Positions 17,274-24,919 of a stretch of DNA of 64,000 bases are shown in pieces (the stretch's first letter is position 1; each line of letters starts with the position of its first letter). The DNA lies in NCBI RefSeq assembly GCF_900156915.1, contig NZ_LT732535.1, positions 2,615,211 to 2,679,210 on the forward strand, in the 5' to 3' direction. This DNA is from Sediminibacillus massiliensis (GTDB lineage Bacteria > Bacillota > Bacilli > Bacillales > Amphibacillaceae). The position numbers were made by a program, and so were the translations under genes. A model generated the notes under the pieces. It had not been told where the DNA came from and ran no database searches. It worked only from the letters and a program-made list of their open reading frames with translations.

Positions 17274-17546
17274 TTATCTCCCTTCTTCTGAAACTAGTGG
17301 TTCGCTGCGCGGTCGAAGACTTTTCCGTTGATAGGAGACAATTTCCATTTCATCATCCAGCTTGGCTTCATATACTCCAATCAAATGGTCTTTGGCATAC
17401 CGCTTCATATAGTCCTTTTCTTCAATTACTTCGACTTCTACCTCCCATCCGTTTTCCTGCTTTTGGATAGAGGTTATTTTAAATGGGGGGTTAATATTTG
17501 ATGTGAAAAATTGTTCTACGGCCTCTTTTACCTTTTCGATTTTCAT
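17274..17546 (-). CDS. GvpO-family gas vesicle protein (GvpR position)
   Basis: A 90-residue protein of the GvpO family. The pattern GWEVEVEVIEEKDYMKRYAKDHLIGVYEAKLD followed by MEIVSYQRKSLRPR is typical of it. In B. megaterium the gene in this place, between gvpB and gvpN, is called gvpR. The family is required for vesicle formation in other organisms but its mechanism is not settled. It lies 6 bases before gvpN and about 75 bases after the shell gene, across a hairpin. Confidence 0.75.
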   Translation of the reverse strand: MKIEKVKEAVEQFFTSNINPPFKITSIQKQENGWEVEVEVIEEKDYMKRYAKDHLIGVYEAKLDDEMEIVSYQRKSLRPRSEPLVSEEGR

Positions 17547-17565
17547 TCCGGTCCACTCCTAATTC

Positions 17566-17606
17566 AAAAAATAGAATCAGGCATATGCATCAAGCACATA
17601 TGCCTG
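17566..17606 (-). terminator. Hairpin between shell gene and accessory gvp genes
   Basis: On the minus strand CAGGCATATG, a 9-base loop, then CATATGCCTG and a tail ATTCTATTTTTTG. The 10-base stem is perfect but the T-run is displaced by a few bases, so it may act as a partial terminator or as a 3' end stabiliser for the shell mRNA. Either would favour excess GvpA over the downstream accessory proteins. Confidence 0.6.
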
Positions 17607-17621
17607 CTTTCTAAGGTATCT

Positions 17622-17897
17622 TTATGCAAAGTTGAGCTGACTGCGCCCACGCTCGCCTTCATCCACTTCATCTTCATCGATGCTTCCCTGCACATCATCT
17701 CTTAGTAGGCCTACAGCTTCCGCATAGCGCAGCCATGTATCGACACTGGCAATAACGACTCTTGCTTCTACTGTAATAAGTTCTATACCGACAAGCGAAA
17801 CACGAGCATATAAGTCAACAACGACACCTTTATCCAAAATACGGTCAACTACTTCTGCAAGGCTGGAATTATCTGTACTTTTTTGAATAGCTGCCAT
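17622..17897 (-). CDS. gvpA: Gas vesicle major shell protein GvpA/GvpB
   Basis: A 91-residue shell protein that polymerises into the ribbed wall of the gas vesicle. The highly conserved core is [28 protein letters not shown] in two joined halves, then [24 protein letters not shown]. The tail is acidic ([11 protein letters not shown]). I place the start at ATG 17897 because AAAGGAG precedes it; an open frame continues to 17936 but lacks a ribosome site. Only one full shell gene is present, where B. megaterium has gvpA and gvpB. The position after gvpQ corresponds to gvpB. Confidence 0.93.
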   Translation of the reverse strand: MAAIQKSTDNSSLAEVVDRILDKGVVVDLYARVSLVGIELITVEARVVIASVDTWLRYAEAVGLLRDDVQGSIDEDEVDEGERGRSQLNFA

Positions 17898-17910
17898 TTG
17901 GCACACTCCT

Positions 17911-18363
17911 TTAGTCATCAATTTTTTTAATATCATTCACGCCTTTAATATCTGTAGCGCCCTTGATGTTTGAAACTCCTTTGACATCACTTGGTGTTTT
18001 AATGGTCTTTTTCTTCGTTTTACCAGGATTGGTCAGGGCATTATCCTGGATTTCCTCTTTAGCTTGCTTGGCACTGCTCTTTAAATTTTCACCGAGCTTT
18101 CCGACGTTTTCCTTCGCTTCTTGTCCTTTTTCTTCAAGCTGATCACCCAGGTTGTCAAACTGGTCCTTTATTTCTTCCTTCTTTTCGGTTGCTTTGTCGA
18201 ATGTGTCGTAAAATTTTTTTCCAATCATAGTTGCTGCGGCGGCATTCTTAGCTTTAGGTGAATCTTCTGCTAAGTCTTCAGCTTTGTCTTGAGCTGCATC
18301 TTTTATTTTTTCTTTGGTCTTTTTGGCCTTTTTTTTCAGCTTTTTCTTAGGAGAGCTTGCCAT
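17911..18363 (-). CDS. gvpQ: Gas vesicle protein GvpQ-like
   Basis: A 150-residue, very lysine-rich protein with no membrane segment. It starts with a poly-basic stretch ([16 protein letters not shown]), continues as amphipathic helix-forming sequence rich in Lys and Glu, and ends in a short repeat: (S/T/N)(D/N)(V/I)KG(V/A) units in [17 protein letters not shown] and VNDIKK over residues 123-147. Position between gvpP and the shell gene matches B. megaterium gvpQ, which is also polycationic. Function is not established. Assignment rests on position and composition more than on clear sequence likeness. Confidence 0.68.
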   Translation of the reverse strand: MASSPKKKLKKKAKKTKEKIKDAAQDKAEDLAEDSPKAKNAAAATMIGKKFYDTFDKATEKKEEIKDQFDNLGDQLEEKGQEAKENVGKLGENLKSSAKQAKEEIQDNALTNPGKTKKKTIKTPSDVKGVSNIKGATDIKGVNDIKKIDD

Positions 18364-18395
18364 TTCAGCTCACCACCTTTTGCGAGTATTACCTC

Positions 18396-18911
18396 TTATT
18401 GCTGTGGACTGCTTGACTTCTGGTCCTGTGGAGAAGAATCCTGATCCCCGGTCCCTTGTTGGTTTTCTGGTTCTTGTTGTTCGCCATCTTCATCTAAGCC
18501 TTCTTCTACGTACTCATAGTTTTCAGAGATATTACCTTTCACTTTTTCGGCTTTCTCGATTATCTTGCCGACGAGTTGGTCTGTTTTTTGAACGGACCAT
18601 AACTCTACTTCTTCCGGAAGAGATTCTGCTTTTTCGATGGCCTGCTTTCCTTTATCTATTGTTTTTCCGTAGCCTTCTTTGAATTTGCCTCTGACTTCTT
18701 TTCCCGATTTCGGAGAAGAAATCAAGCTCATAGCAGCACCGACCATCGTTCCCAGGACTGCTCCCTTAATAAATTTTCCGTTAGAAGTATTCTGCAGTGT
18801 TTCGACTTTGTCTTCGGCCTGATCTTTGTACTCATGCACTTTTTCCTGGACTTTATCTTCCACATCGTCCTTCTTTCTTTTCAGTCGTTCTTTCACACGT
18901 TCCTCACTCAC
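18396..18911 (-). CDS. gvpP: YtxH-domain protein in the GvpP position
   Basis: A 171-residue protein that opens the gvp operon. A charged helical N-terminus (RVKERLKRKKDDVEDKVQEK) is followed by KFIKGAVLGTMVGAAMSLISSPKSGKEVRGKFKEGYG, split here by a Gly/Ala-rich hydrophobic stretch typical of YtxH-type proteins, and then by an acidic Gln/Ser-rich tail. The start is GTG at 18911, correctly spaced behind AGGAGGAAG. B. megaterium gvpP and gvpT encode proteins of this kind. It may associate with membranes or vesicle surfaces; this is inference. Confidence 0.68.
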   Translation of the reverse strand: MSEERVKERLKRKKDDVEDKVQEKVHEYKDQAEDKVETLQNTSNGKFIKGAVLGTMVGAAMSLISSPKSGKEVRGKFKEGYGKTIDKGKQAIEKAESLPEEVELWSVQKTDQLVGKIIEKAEKVKGNISENYEYVEEGLDEDGEQQEPENQQGTGDQDSSPQDQKSSSPQQ

Positions 18912-19025
18912 AGGACTTCCTCCTTTTTTAACTTACATGGTTTTTCAATTCCCTTACTACCGGGAATGAAACGCGACAAAGGCATGTAATATCTACCAAT
19001 TGTTTGGAATTTTTTCCTAAACGGC

Positions 19026-19063
19026 AAAAAGGTGGGGGAACGTAATCGGTACGTTCCCCCGCC
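19026..19063 (-). terminator. Terminator after the phosphoesterase gene
   Basis: GGTGGGGGAACGTA and TACGTTCCCCCGCC form a near-perfect 14-base stem around a 5-base loop. Read on the minus strand it ends in TTTTT. It lies just after the phosphoesterase stop and before the gvp promoter region. Confidence 0.88.
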
Positions 19064-19073
19064 TTTAGGTGGT

Positions 19074-20051
19074 TTACTTGCTTGTCAGTTTCAATAAATT
19101 TATTTCCGGTGTATTGAACAACCTGAACTTCATCAAGGAAATAGCATCACTGCTTCCCAGCCCTGCGCTCACATATTGTTTTTTCTGTTTGTATTCCCAT
19201 AACCCTTTCACACGGTTCCGTGGAGGCAGCATGCCATTCGGCTCATACCAGGCCTCGGGGACAAATAAGGCGCCTATCAACGGAAGACGAATCTGGCCAC
19301 CATGATAATGTCCTGCCATGATCAGGTCGAAGTTTCTCCAAATGTTGTTGGAAGATGATTGAATGAAGTCGATTCTCGCATCGACTACCGGGTAATGGTT
19401 TAGGGCGACAAGAATATCCGAATCTCTCAAATGATCAAGCGGCTTCATTTGTTTGATTAGTTGTTCTTGATAATCCAAGTACTGAGGTGTCGACGTGTAA
19501 GCAGGCTGCACAATCCCCTGTACTCTGCCCCCCGGCTCTTTAACTATTGATAACTCGAAGTTAACAAAGTGAATGTTGGCACCATCTACCGAAACAGTCT
19601 CCATAGATTCAAGAAGCTGTACTCCCCGCGCCTCCACTCCCCGGACAAATTCACTTTTTTCCAGAGAATCATTGACCAAGTAACTATCAGGATCAGCATT
19701 GCCGGATACATACCAAGCATGCTGCTTGTTACCGATGCCTTCCAGGATGTTATAGAAAGGCCCGTAGTTTGAACTATCGGTACCATCAAGCATGTCGCCT
19801 GTAAAAACGATCGCATCGTAGTTGATCTCGTTGATTGTTTCGATGAGCCGCTTTTGTTCTTTCCCGAATTGTTTTTCGTGCAAATCCGTTACCTGTAAAA
19901 TCGAAAAGCCTTCCAGCTGTTCAGGCAGTCCTTCTATTTCTATCTCTTGTTTTACGACTTTTATTCGGTTGTTGTCCCAAAAGGTATAGATAACTACTAA
20001 GATTAAGAGAATGAAAAGAGCTATAAATGCACCACCTACCAGCTTTCTCAA
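19074..20051 (-). CDS. Membrane-anchored metallophosphoesterase (YkuE/YaeI-like)
   Basis: A 325-residue calcineurin-type phosphoesterase. An N-terminal membrane anchor (about residues 5-23) is followed by the dimetal motifs DLH (56-58), GDMLD (85-89), GNAD (117-120), NHYP and GHYHGGQ. The GHYHGGQIRLP ending is typical of the YaeI/YkuE branch, which acts on lipid or cell-wall-linked phosphates in other bacteria. It is transcribed alone: a strong terminator follows and another separates it from the RiPP cluster upstream. The substrate is unknown. Confidence 0.85.
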   Translation of the reverse strand: MRKLVGGAFIALFILLILVVIYTFWDNNRIKVVKQEIEIEGLPEQLEGFSILQVTDLHEKQFGKEQKRLIETINEINYDAIVFTGDMLDGTDSSNYGPFYNILEGIGNKQHAWYVSGNADPDSYLVNDSLEKSEFVRGVEARGVQLLESMETVSVDGANIHFVNFELSIVKEPGGRVQGIVQPAYTSTPQYLDYQEQLIKQMKPLDHLRDSDILVALNHYPVVDARIDFIQSSSNNIWRNFDLIMAGHYHGGQIRLPLIGALFVPEAWYEPNGMLPPRNRVKGLWEYKQKKQYVSAGLGSSDAISLMKFRLFNTPEINLLKLTSK

Positions 20052-20081
20052 ATTACATGCACTCCCATGTTATTAGGATGG

Positions 20082-20104
20082 AAAAACACCCGGGGGTGGG
20101 TGTT
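20082..20104 (-). terminator. Terminator at the end of the RiPP region
   Basis: On the minus strand AACACCC and GGGTGTT form a 7-base stem that overlaps the stop codon of the last nucleotidyltransferase gene and runs into TTTTTCC. It marks the 3' end of the second RiPP module. Confidence 0.65.
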
Positions 20105-21227
20105 AGATAAAGATTGATTTTAATGCACCTGTACATCTTTTTTTATAGAGCAATAACAACAGGAAAGCATATCTTTTATCTCGATCCGTATGATTGCTTA
20201 TTTCCGCTAAGATCTCTGGTTTCTGTGGAAACAGCCAATGAAAAAATTCTATAAAGCCGTGACTGGGCTTATCATAACTAAAAAATTGATAATCAAAAAA
20301 CACTGCATAGCCGTTTATCCTTTTCCATTTCGACTTGCGTTTTTTCCAATATCTATTAATTTTATCTGGTGAAAAATCTCTTATCGCGTATAATACCGGG
20401 TATTCCCTATACACGATTGCCAACGTACGCTGAAGCCTTCTTCGTGTTTGATGTGTTTTGCCATCCTTCATCAATCTTTCATAATCCAGTTGTTTTCCTA
20501 TATAGAATGCCATTTGAATAATATCCAGAAAGTATTTAGGGGCATCCAAATTATGTCTCCACCCATGCAGACAGATTAAATAAAAGGTGTGGTAATCTGA
20601 CAGGCTCTTTACATATTGATAATTTCCAATGCTGTGAGAATCCCTCCAAAATTCTTCCATTGATAAATTTGAAGTATTATCCTTCAAAATAGACCAATGC
20701 AATTCCACTGTCAGAGGAATGGCTGAACCAGGGATATCCTTACTGAAACTAGTGTGGAAGTGACCTGGAATGAACTCTTCCTCATGAATAAATCCCAATT
20801 CCTTAACAGCAGAGACCACCATATCGTAATCCTCTTCCTTGATTAATAAATCGATATCAGACGTTTCTCGGGCTCCGATATTTCCGTAATATTTTTCTGA
20901 AAAATAAACGCCTTTGATCGGCATTACTGCGATTCGCTTAGATTCCAGCAGTTTCAGGATACGCTCTGTTTCTGTTTTAATAATCATATTCTGGTATAAA
21001 ACCGTTTGAAACTGTTGCTTTAAGCTATCTTGGAAAAAAGAAGGTGTTTCTTTCAACCTGTCCTGTTTCTTTAACAAATGATAGATTTGCGAGGAGACGA
21101 AACCGACTTCCACTTCCTCTAAGACTTGATGGTAAAAGTCATGATTGGAAGGCAGCTCTTTTTCTGAATCATATAGTATATTGATAAGCTTTTCTATCAC
21201 GGTTTCATCTTTCCTTTCCTCATCCAA
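20103..21227 (-). CDS. Nucleotidyltransferase family protein, second RiPP module
   Basis: A 374-residue protein of the uncharacterised nucleotidyltransferase family found in paeninodin-type lasso clusters (NTP_transf_5 type). The polymerase-beta-like signature is GNIGARETSDIDLLI (about residues 130-144), with a second acidic strand in VELHWSI. It starts 8 bases inside the exporter gene. The first RiPP module has its own copy at 26725-27900 with the matching signature GDVSLRTSSDLDLLI. A role in tailoring the peptide, for example nucleotidylating a phosphate added by the kinase, is inferred and unproven. Confidence 0.78.
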   Translation of the reverse strand: MDEERKDETVIEKLINILYDSEKELPSNHDFYHQVLEEVEVGFVSSQIYHLLKKQDRLKETPSFFQDSLKQQFQTVLYQNMIIKTETERILKLLESKRIAVMPIKGVYFSEKYYGNIGARETSDIDLLIKEEDYDMVVSAVKELGFIHEEEFIPGHFHTSFSKDIPGSAIPLTVELHWSILKDNTSNLSMEEFWRDSHSIGNYQYVKSLSDYHTFYLICLHGWRHNLDAPKYFLDIIQMAFYIGKQLDYERLMKDGKTHQTRRRLQRTLAIVYREYPVLYAIRDFSPDKINRYWKKRKSKWKRINGYAVFFDYQFFSYDKPSHGFIEFFHWLFPQKPEILAEISNHTDRDKRYAFLLLLLYKKRCTGALKSIFI

Positions 21228-23037
21228 GCATACTCACCGGACTAGCTTCATTTTGAATAGAACGATCCGACTTGTTAAGTTCCCTGTATAAGCCGTCCTG
21301 GCTGATAAGGTCGACGTGGTTTCCCATTTGCACTACTCGTCCTTTATCCATTACGACAATCTGGTCTGCGTGTTGAATGGTTGATAGCCGATGTGCTATC
21401 ACCAATGTTGTTTTCCCAACCATCAATCGATCAAGCGCTTCTTTTACCAAATGCTCCGTTTCACTGTCGAGTGCAGAAGTTGCCTCATCCAATAGCAGGA
21501 TAGGAGCATCTTTTAAAATAGCTCGGGCAATTGCCATTCGCTGTCTTTGACCGCCAGATAGTTTTAACCCTCTCTCCCCAATTACCGTGTTATATCCTTC
21601 TGGGAGTGACGCGATATAATCATGTATGTTTGCGTTTTTTGCAGCTTCGACCATTTCATAATGTTGAATATTGGGACGAACAAGCATAAGGTTTTCCCGG
21701 ACCGTACCACTAAACAGAAAAGTCTCCTGTGGCACGTAAGCAATCATATTTCTTAAAGCTGAAACACCGATATTCCCGATTGTTGATTTATCAAAGAGAA
21801 TGTCACCTGACTGTGGCTTGTAAAAGCTTTGCAACAGGTTAAACAAAGTCGATTTCCCTGCACCGCTCGGCCCTACAAAAGCGGTAACTTTACCTGCCGG
21901 GATATGTAAGTTGAAACGTTCAAAGACATTATGGTTGTCGTCATAACTGAAAGAAAGATTTTTTATGTCGATTCCGTTAGTTAGTTGTTTAGGACGTGCA
22001 TAGGTGGACAGTTGTTTATCTTCGGTTGGCTGATCCAGAAGATTTGTCACCCGCTCTAAAGCTGCAATAGAGCGCTGGTAACCAGCCCACTGCCCGGCAA
22101 GCCCCGTCATAGGATAGACCATATGATTGATCAAATTGATAAAAGATAACAAGGCACCAATGGTAATAATATTGTCTGAAACAAAAAAGGCTCCGACAAT
22201 CAGGCTGACTAAAAACGTTATCGAGCCGACAGCCTCTCCTCCTGCATAAAAAGAACCTCTTAGCTTTGCGTCTTTCAACTCCAAAGCATAGAGTTTATTA
22301 TTGTTATTGATATATTTCTTATAAAACAGCTTTTCCATCGTAAATGACCGAATCACTGTCAGCCCATGAAACGTTTCATTGAGGCTCTTATTTATATTGC
22401 TGATCAGTTCGTTAATTACCCTGCTATTGTTACGCATTAACAGGCCAAATACAGCGCCGCCGATTATCGCTATCGGTGCAATCATTAAACTGAACAGGGA
22501 AAGTTTCCAGCTGATTTGCACGAGGTAGATAAAAGCGGCAACTGAAATAATCGGCAGTCTTACTAAGTTGATAAGCCCTCTTCCGGCAACACCGTCGATA
22601 TGATGAAGCTCGTTTGTAAAATGAGAGAACAATTCCCCGGAATGAATATTGGCAAGATTTTTTCCAGGAAGCCTCAAGACATGATGGTATAAATCTATGC
22701 TCACATCTTTTTTCACAGCATTGATCGCCACTGTTTCCAAGTATGTATCAATAAAATTCGAGATAATGCTGATTGCAGACAGAACAACACCGATAATGAG
22801 CAAGTATTTAAGCCGCTCAAAATTGCTTTGTACAGCGGCATCCGTTATGTTTCCAAGGAACCAGGCAAATGCCAGTGTTATGGCGATATCGACAAACATT
22901 AAGAAGAAAAGCCCAAAATAGGCCTTTTTATACTTCCATATATAAGGCCTGAGCAGCCAGAATGTACGCTTCACTTCCTCCAGGGAAAAGTACTGCCGAA
23001 TATGTATTTTGTTCATCAGTTTTTGGCTGTTCTTCAT
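21220..23037 (-). CDS. ABC exporter, fused membrane and ATPase domains, second RiPP module
   Basis: A 605-residue half-transporter of the ABCB/MsbA type. The N-terminal half has six membrane segments (for example FGLFFLMFVDIAITLAFAW). The ATPase half shows Walker A GPSGAGKST, LSGGQRQR and ILLLDEATSALD. No C39 peptidase domain is fused. It most likely exports the mature product of the 56-residue precursor. ATG follows AGAGGATGG. It is followed immediately by the nucleotidyltransferase gene. The first module has a separate exporter (24920-26713), so the two products probably have dedicated pumps. Confidence 0.88.
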   Translation of the reverse strand: MKNSQKLMNKIHIRQYFSLEEVKRTFWLLRPYIWKYKKAYFGLFFLMFVDIAITLAFAWFLGNITDAAVQSNFERLKYLLIIGVVLSAISIISNFIDTYLETVAINAVKKDVSIDLYHHVLRLPGKNLANIHSGELFSHFTNELHHIDGVAGRGLINLVRLPIISVAAFIYLVQISWKLSLFSLMIAPIAIIGGAVFGLLMRNNSRVINELISNINKSLNETFHGLTVIRSFTMEKLFYKKYINNNNKLYALELKDAKLRGSFYAGGEAVGSITFLVSLIVGAFFVSDNIITIGALLSFINLINHMVYPMTGLAGQWAGYQRSIAALERVTNLLDQPTEDKQLSTYARPKQLTNGIDIKNLSFSYDDNHNVFERFNLHIPAGKVTAFVGPSGAGKSTLFNLLQSFYKPQSGDILFDKSTIGNIGVSALRNMIAYVPQETFLFSGTVRENLMLVRPNIQHYEMVEAAKNANIHDYIASLPEGYNTVIGERGLKLSGGQRQRMAIARAILKDAPILLLDEATSALDSETEHLVKEALDRLMVGKTTLVIAHRLSTIQHADQIVVMDKGRVVQMGNHVDLISQDGLYRELNKSDRSIQNEASPVSMLG

Positions 23038-23050
23038 ATGTATCCATCCT

Positions 23051-23515
23051 CTAAAGGTTTGCGACTGCTTTCCTCGTTTTCTTATTCAGATAGCTTCTTA
23101 GCCAGCCCGAAACGATGGGACAGCGGATAATGACAGCCCCCCATACCACTAATGACAGACTAGACGCTTTTTTCACTGTCTTTTTCTTCTTTATCAAGAA
23201 TAATTTGCCGATAATCTTATCCTTGGCAATCGGCGCGTCCAATCCAAGGTTGGTGTCCCCTTTAAATAGGTAAAACTGTTCGTTTAACTCCTCATAACTT
23301 TTTACATAACGATGCGTGACCAGCTTGCCCGTGGAATCTTGAAACAAGATAATGTCACCCTTCTGCAAATTTTTTGTTTCACATGAAACAAATCGACAAA
23401 TATCCCCTTCTTGTATGACGGGAAACATGCTTGTTCCTTGCGCCGGCAGCTCCACCCATCCTCTTTTTTTAATAATTTCTTTTATAATGAGGCATGTCTT
23501 TGCATTAACCTGCAT
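23051..23515 (-). CDS. S24/S26-type serine peptidase, signal-peptidase-like
   Basis: A 154-residue protein with the signal peptidase fold. The nucleophile is Ser29 in GTSMFPVI and the likely general base is His68 in LVTHRYV; a histidine in this place is typical of the SipW/archaeal/ER subtype, in contrast to the lysine of ordinary LepB. FLFKGDTN is the third conserved box. There is no N-terminal membrane segment; a hydrophobic stretch near residues 117-139 may tether it. It overlaps the RRE gene by 11 bases. The second module lacks the usual lasso protease, so this enzyme is the best candidate to remove the leader. That role is inference. Confidence 0.8.
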   Translation of the reverse strand: MQVNAKTCLIIKEIIKKRGWVELPAQGTSMFPVIQEGDICRFVSCETKNLQKGDIILFQDSTGKLVTHRYVKSYEELNEQFYLFKGDTNLGLDAPIAKDKIIGKLFLIKKKKTVKKASSLSLVVWGAVIIRCPIVSGWLRSYLNKKTRKAVANL

Positions 23516-23771
23516 GTTCCAATAACCCGCATTTGATCAGGTTGGATACAAAAGACTTAACATCATGCTGAACATCTTCTCCTTGTACTGCATACTTATT
23601 CTTTACTGCGTCCACGATTTCTGACAAGGTCTGTTGCTCCTGAAGCAGATCCCAACAAAAACTGCCAACTTCATTTAAAGTGGTAACTGTATAAGCATCC
23701 GTATTCATCACAAGCCATTCTCCATCCAATTCCACTTTCTCAAAGCTTTGCCTGCATTTGTAACTTGTCAT
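23505..23771 (-). CDS. PqqD-family RiPP recognition element, second module
   Basis: An 88-residue stand-alone PqqD-like protein. The winged-helix recognition fold shows VMNTDAYTVTTLNEVGSFCWDLLQ followed by TLSEIVDAVKNKY and a last helix SFVSNLIKCGLLEH. Such proteins bind the leader of a RiPP precursor and present it to enzymes. The gene overlaps the kinase gene by 32 bases and the peptidase gene by 11. Its natural client would be the 56-residue precursor encoded just upstream. Confidence 0.88.
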   Translation of the reverse strand: MTSYKCRQSFEKVELDGEWLVMNTDAYTVTTLNEVGSFCWDLLQEQQTLSEIVDAVKNKYAVQGEDVQHDVKSFVSNLIKCGLLEHAG

Positions 23772-24552
23772 TCGTAATCAACTCCCAAAATGAATTGTTC
23801 TTTTGAAAATGAAGATTATAGACCGGAACCTGCTCAACCAGTTTCCTTAACAGCATCATGATCTTAGCCGTTTCGCCCGAATTATAAGGCCAATAGAATA
23901 CCTTATCTATTAAGCTCGTAAATGCTTCTCCTTTTTTCAAAACTTCTCTATTATTGGACAAGGCTTGATGAAGCAGATTAATGCTTGCCAAAGGGGCTGT
24001 AGTCACTTCCCCCTTTGTTTCCAATTCGCTGCGGAAAGGCGAATCAAAGACGGTTATCCCATTATCTGTAACCTTTAATATAGTCGCTTCATCAGACAGC
24101 AGCTGTCTCGGCGCTGATAACTTGGCTGCTGTTGACTTTCCTGCACCCGAGTGGCCGGAGAAAATATGGGCCCCGCCATTATCCACTACACATGAAGAAT
24201 GGACGAGCAGCCCCCAGTTGTTATGGACGATGAAGGCGCTGTAGAGGTTCATCATGGCGTGTTTTAGGGCGAGTTCGTCATGAAAGAATATCTTTGCTTT
24301 GGTGTAGGATGGATTTACTTCGATCAGGTAGTCGGCTCGTTGGTAGGTGATTTTATGGGCGTTCTCTTGGATGGTAACTATGTAGTCTTGGAAGGGGAGA
24401 CCATATCCCTGCATAATATCTATCCTCATATTTTCGGTATGATTGTTCGATTCATTAAATATTTTATAATTTATATCGAACAATTCACCAAAGAGATGTT
24501 CCTCTATATTAATACTAAATTTATGATCACCGATTATAATAAAGTTAGACAT
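23740..24552 (-). CDS. HPr kinase-like peptide kinase, second RiPP module
   Basis: A protein of about 270 residues related to HPr kinase/phosphorylase, the group that phosphorylates lasso precursors in paeninodin clusters. The P-loop is SGHSGAGKST and a downstream DEATILKV segment carries acidic residues. I place the start at ATG 24552, behind CCAAGGAG; the longer frame to 24582 lacks a ribosome site. That GGAG lies in a hairpin (24560-24594), so translation may be throttled. The neighbouring precursor ends in Trp-Phe, not Ser, so the phosphorylation site of a paeninodin-type peptide is missing and the target is unknown. Confidence 0.8.
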   Translation of the reverse strand: MSNFIIIGDHKFSINIEEHLFGELFDINYKIFNESNNHTENMRIDIMQGYGLPFQDYIVTIQENAHKITYQRADYLIEVNPSYTKAKIFFHDELALKHAMMNLYSAFIVHNNWGLLVHSSCVVDNGGAHIFSGHSGAGKSTAAKLSAPRQLLSDEATILKVTDNGITVFDSPFRSELETKGEVTTAPLASINLLHQALSNNREVLKKGEAFTSLIDKVFYWPYNSGETAKIMMLLRKLVEQVPVYNLHFQKNNSFWELITNDKLQMQAKL

Positions 24553-24559
24553 AAACAAT

Positions 24560-24604
24560 AACTCCTTGGCCTTATAGTTCATAAGCCAGGAGTTAAATCC
24601 CTGG
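24560..24604 (-). promoter_or_regulatory. Hairpin covering the kinase ribosome binding site
   Basis: Between the precursor and kinase genes the message reads AACTCCTGGCTTA, a short loop, then TAAGGCCAAGGAGTT. The two arms pair with two bulged bases, and the second arm contains the kinase Shine-Dalgarno sequence. An upstream CCAGG could instead pair with CTCCTGG, so two exclusive folds are possible. Likely effect: less kinase than precursor. Confidence 0.45.
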
Positions 24605-24621
24605 CCTTTATCTCTTAAAAA

Positions 24622-24792
24622 TTAAAACCATGGTTTAGGTCTAGGACCTGTGTATGGTGGATGTGGATAGTTCTTACCGCCATTACCGTTTCCTTTGTGA
24701 TCTCGATTCCCTTTCCCTCGATTCCAACTCTGGGCAGTTTCAAACATTATCGTTTGGTGATTTAAGACCTCTGGTTTTTTATAAACCTTCAT
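24622..24792 (-). CDS. Putative RiPP precursor, 56 residues, Gly/Asn/Pro-rich
   Basis: A 56-residue peptide. Its N-terminal part VYKKPEVLNHQTIMFETA has the Yx2P leader motif bound by PqqD-type recognition proteins and resembles the WKKPELEVL leader of the lasso precursor at 29729-29863. The rest is glycine- and asparagine-rich (RGKGNRDHKGNGNGG) and ends in a Pro/Tyr/aromatic tail (PPYTGPRPKPWF). It has no Cys and no Ser after residue 22, which rules out lanthipeptide chemistry. ATG 24792 follows AAAGGGGGTG; the longer frame to 24828 has no ribosome site. It heads the second RiPP module. The modification is unknown. Confidence 0.75.
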   Translation of the reverse strand: MKVYKKPEVLNHQTIMFETAQSWNRGKGNRDHKGNGNGGKNYPHPPYTGPRPKPWF

Positions 24793-24810
24793 TTTGAACA
24801 CCCCCTTTTC

Positions 24811-24826
24811 GTTCCTTATTAAGAAC
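24811..24826. promoter_or_regulatory. SinR-like operator before the second RiPP module
   Basis: GTTCCTTATTAAGAAC matches the GTTCTTTATAAAGAAC palindrome of the eps promoter at 14 of 16 positions. It lies 19 bases before the precursor start. The adjoining AAGAACAAATTTGTTA block is almost repeated at 53425-53440. Confidence 0.6.
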
Positions 24827-24880
24827 AAATTTGTTATAAAAAATAACTTGACCTTTACTTAATATAATAAAACACCTTTT

Positions 24881-24896
24881 GTTCTTTTTAAAGAAT
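24881..24896. promoter_or_regulatory. Second SinR-like box before the second RiPP module
   Basis: GTTCTTTTTAAAGAAT differs from the eps palindrome at two positions. It lies about 90 bases before the precursor start, just after the first module's exporter gene. A weak promoter (TTAAGT, 18 bases, TATAAC on the minus strand) can be drawn between the two boxes. Confidence 0.5.
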
Positions 24897-24919
24897 AATC
24901 ATTCGACACTTTTTTTGCC

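Noticed and set aside
24827-24900. Terminator between the lasso exporter and the second RiPP precursor
   Set aside because: The only hairpin-forming sequence is the SinR-like palindrome at 24881-24896, which is short and A/T-rich with no proper T-run, so I do not call a terminator.
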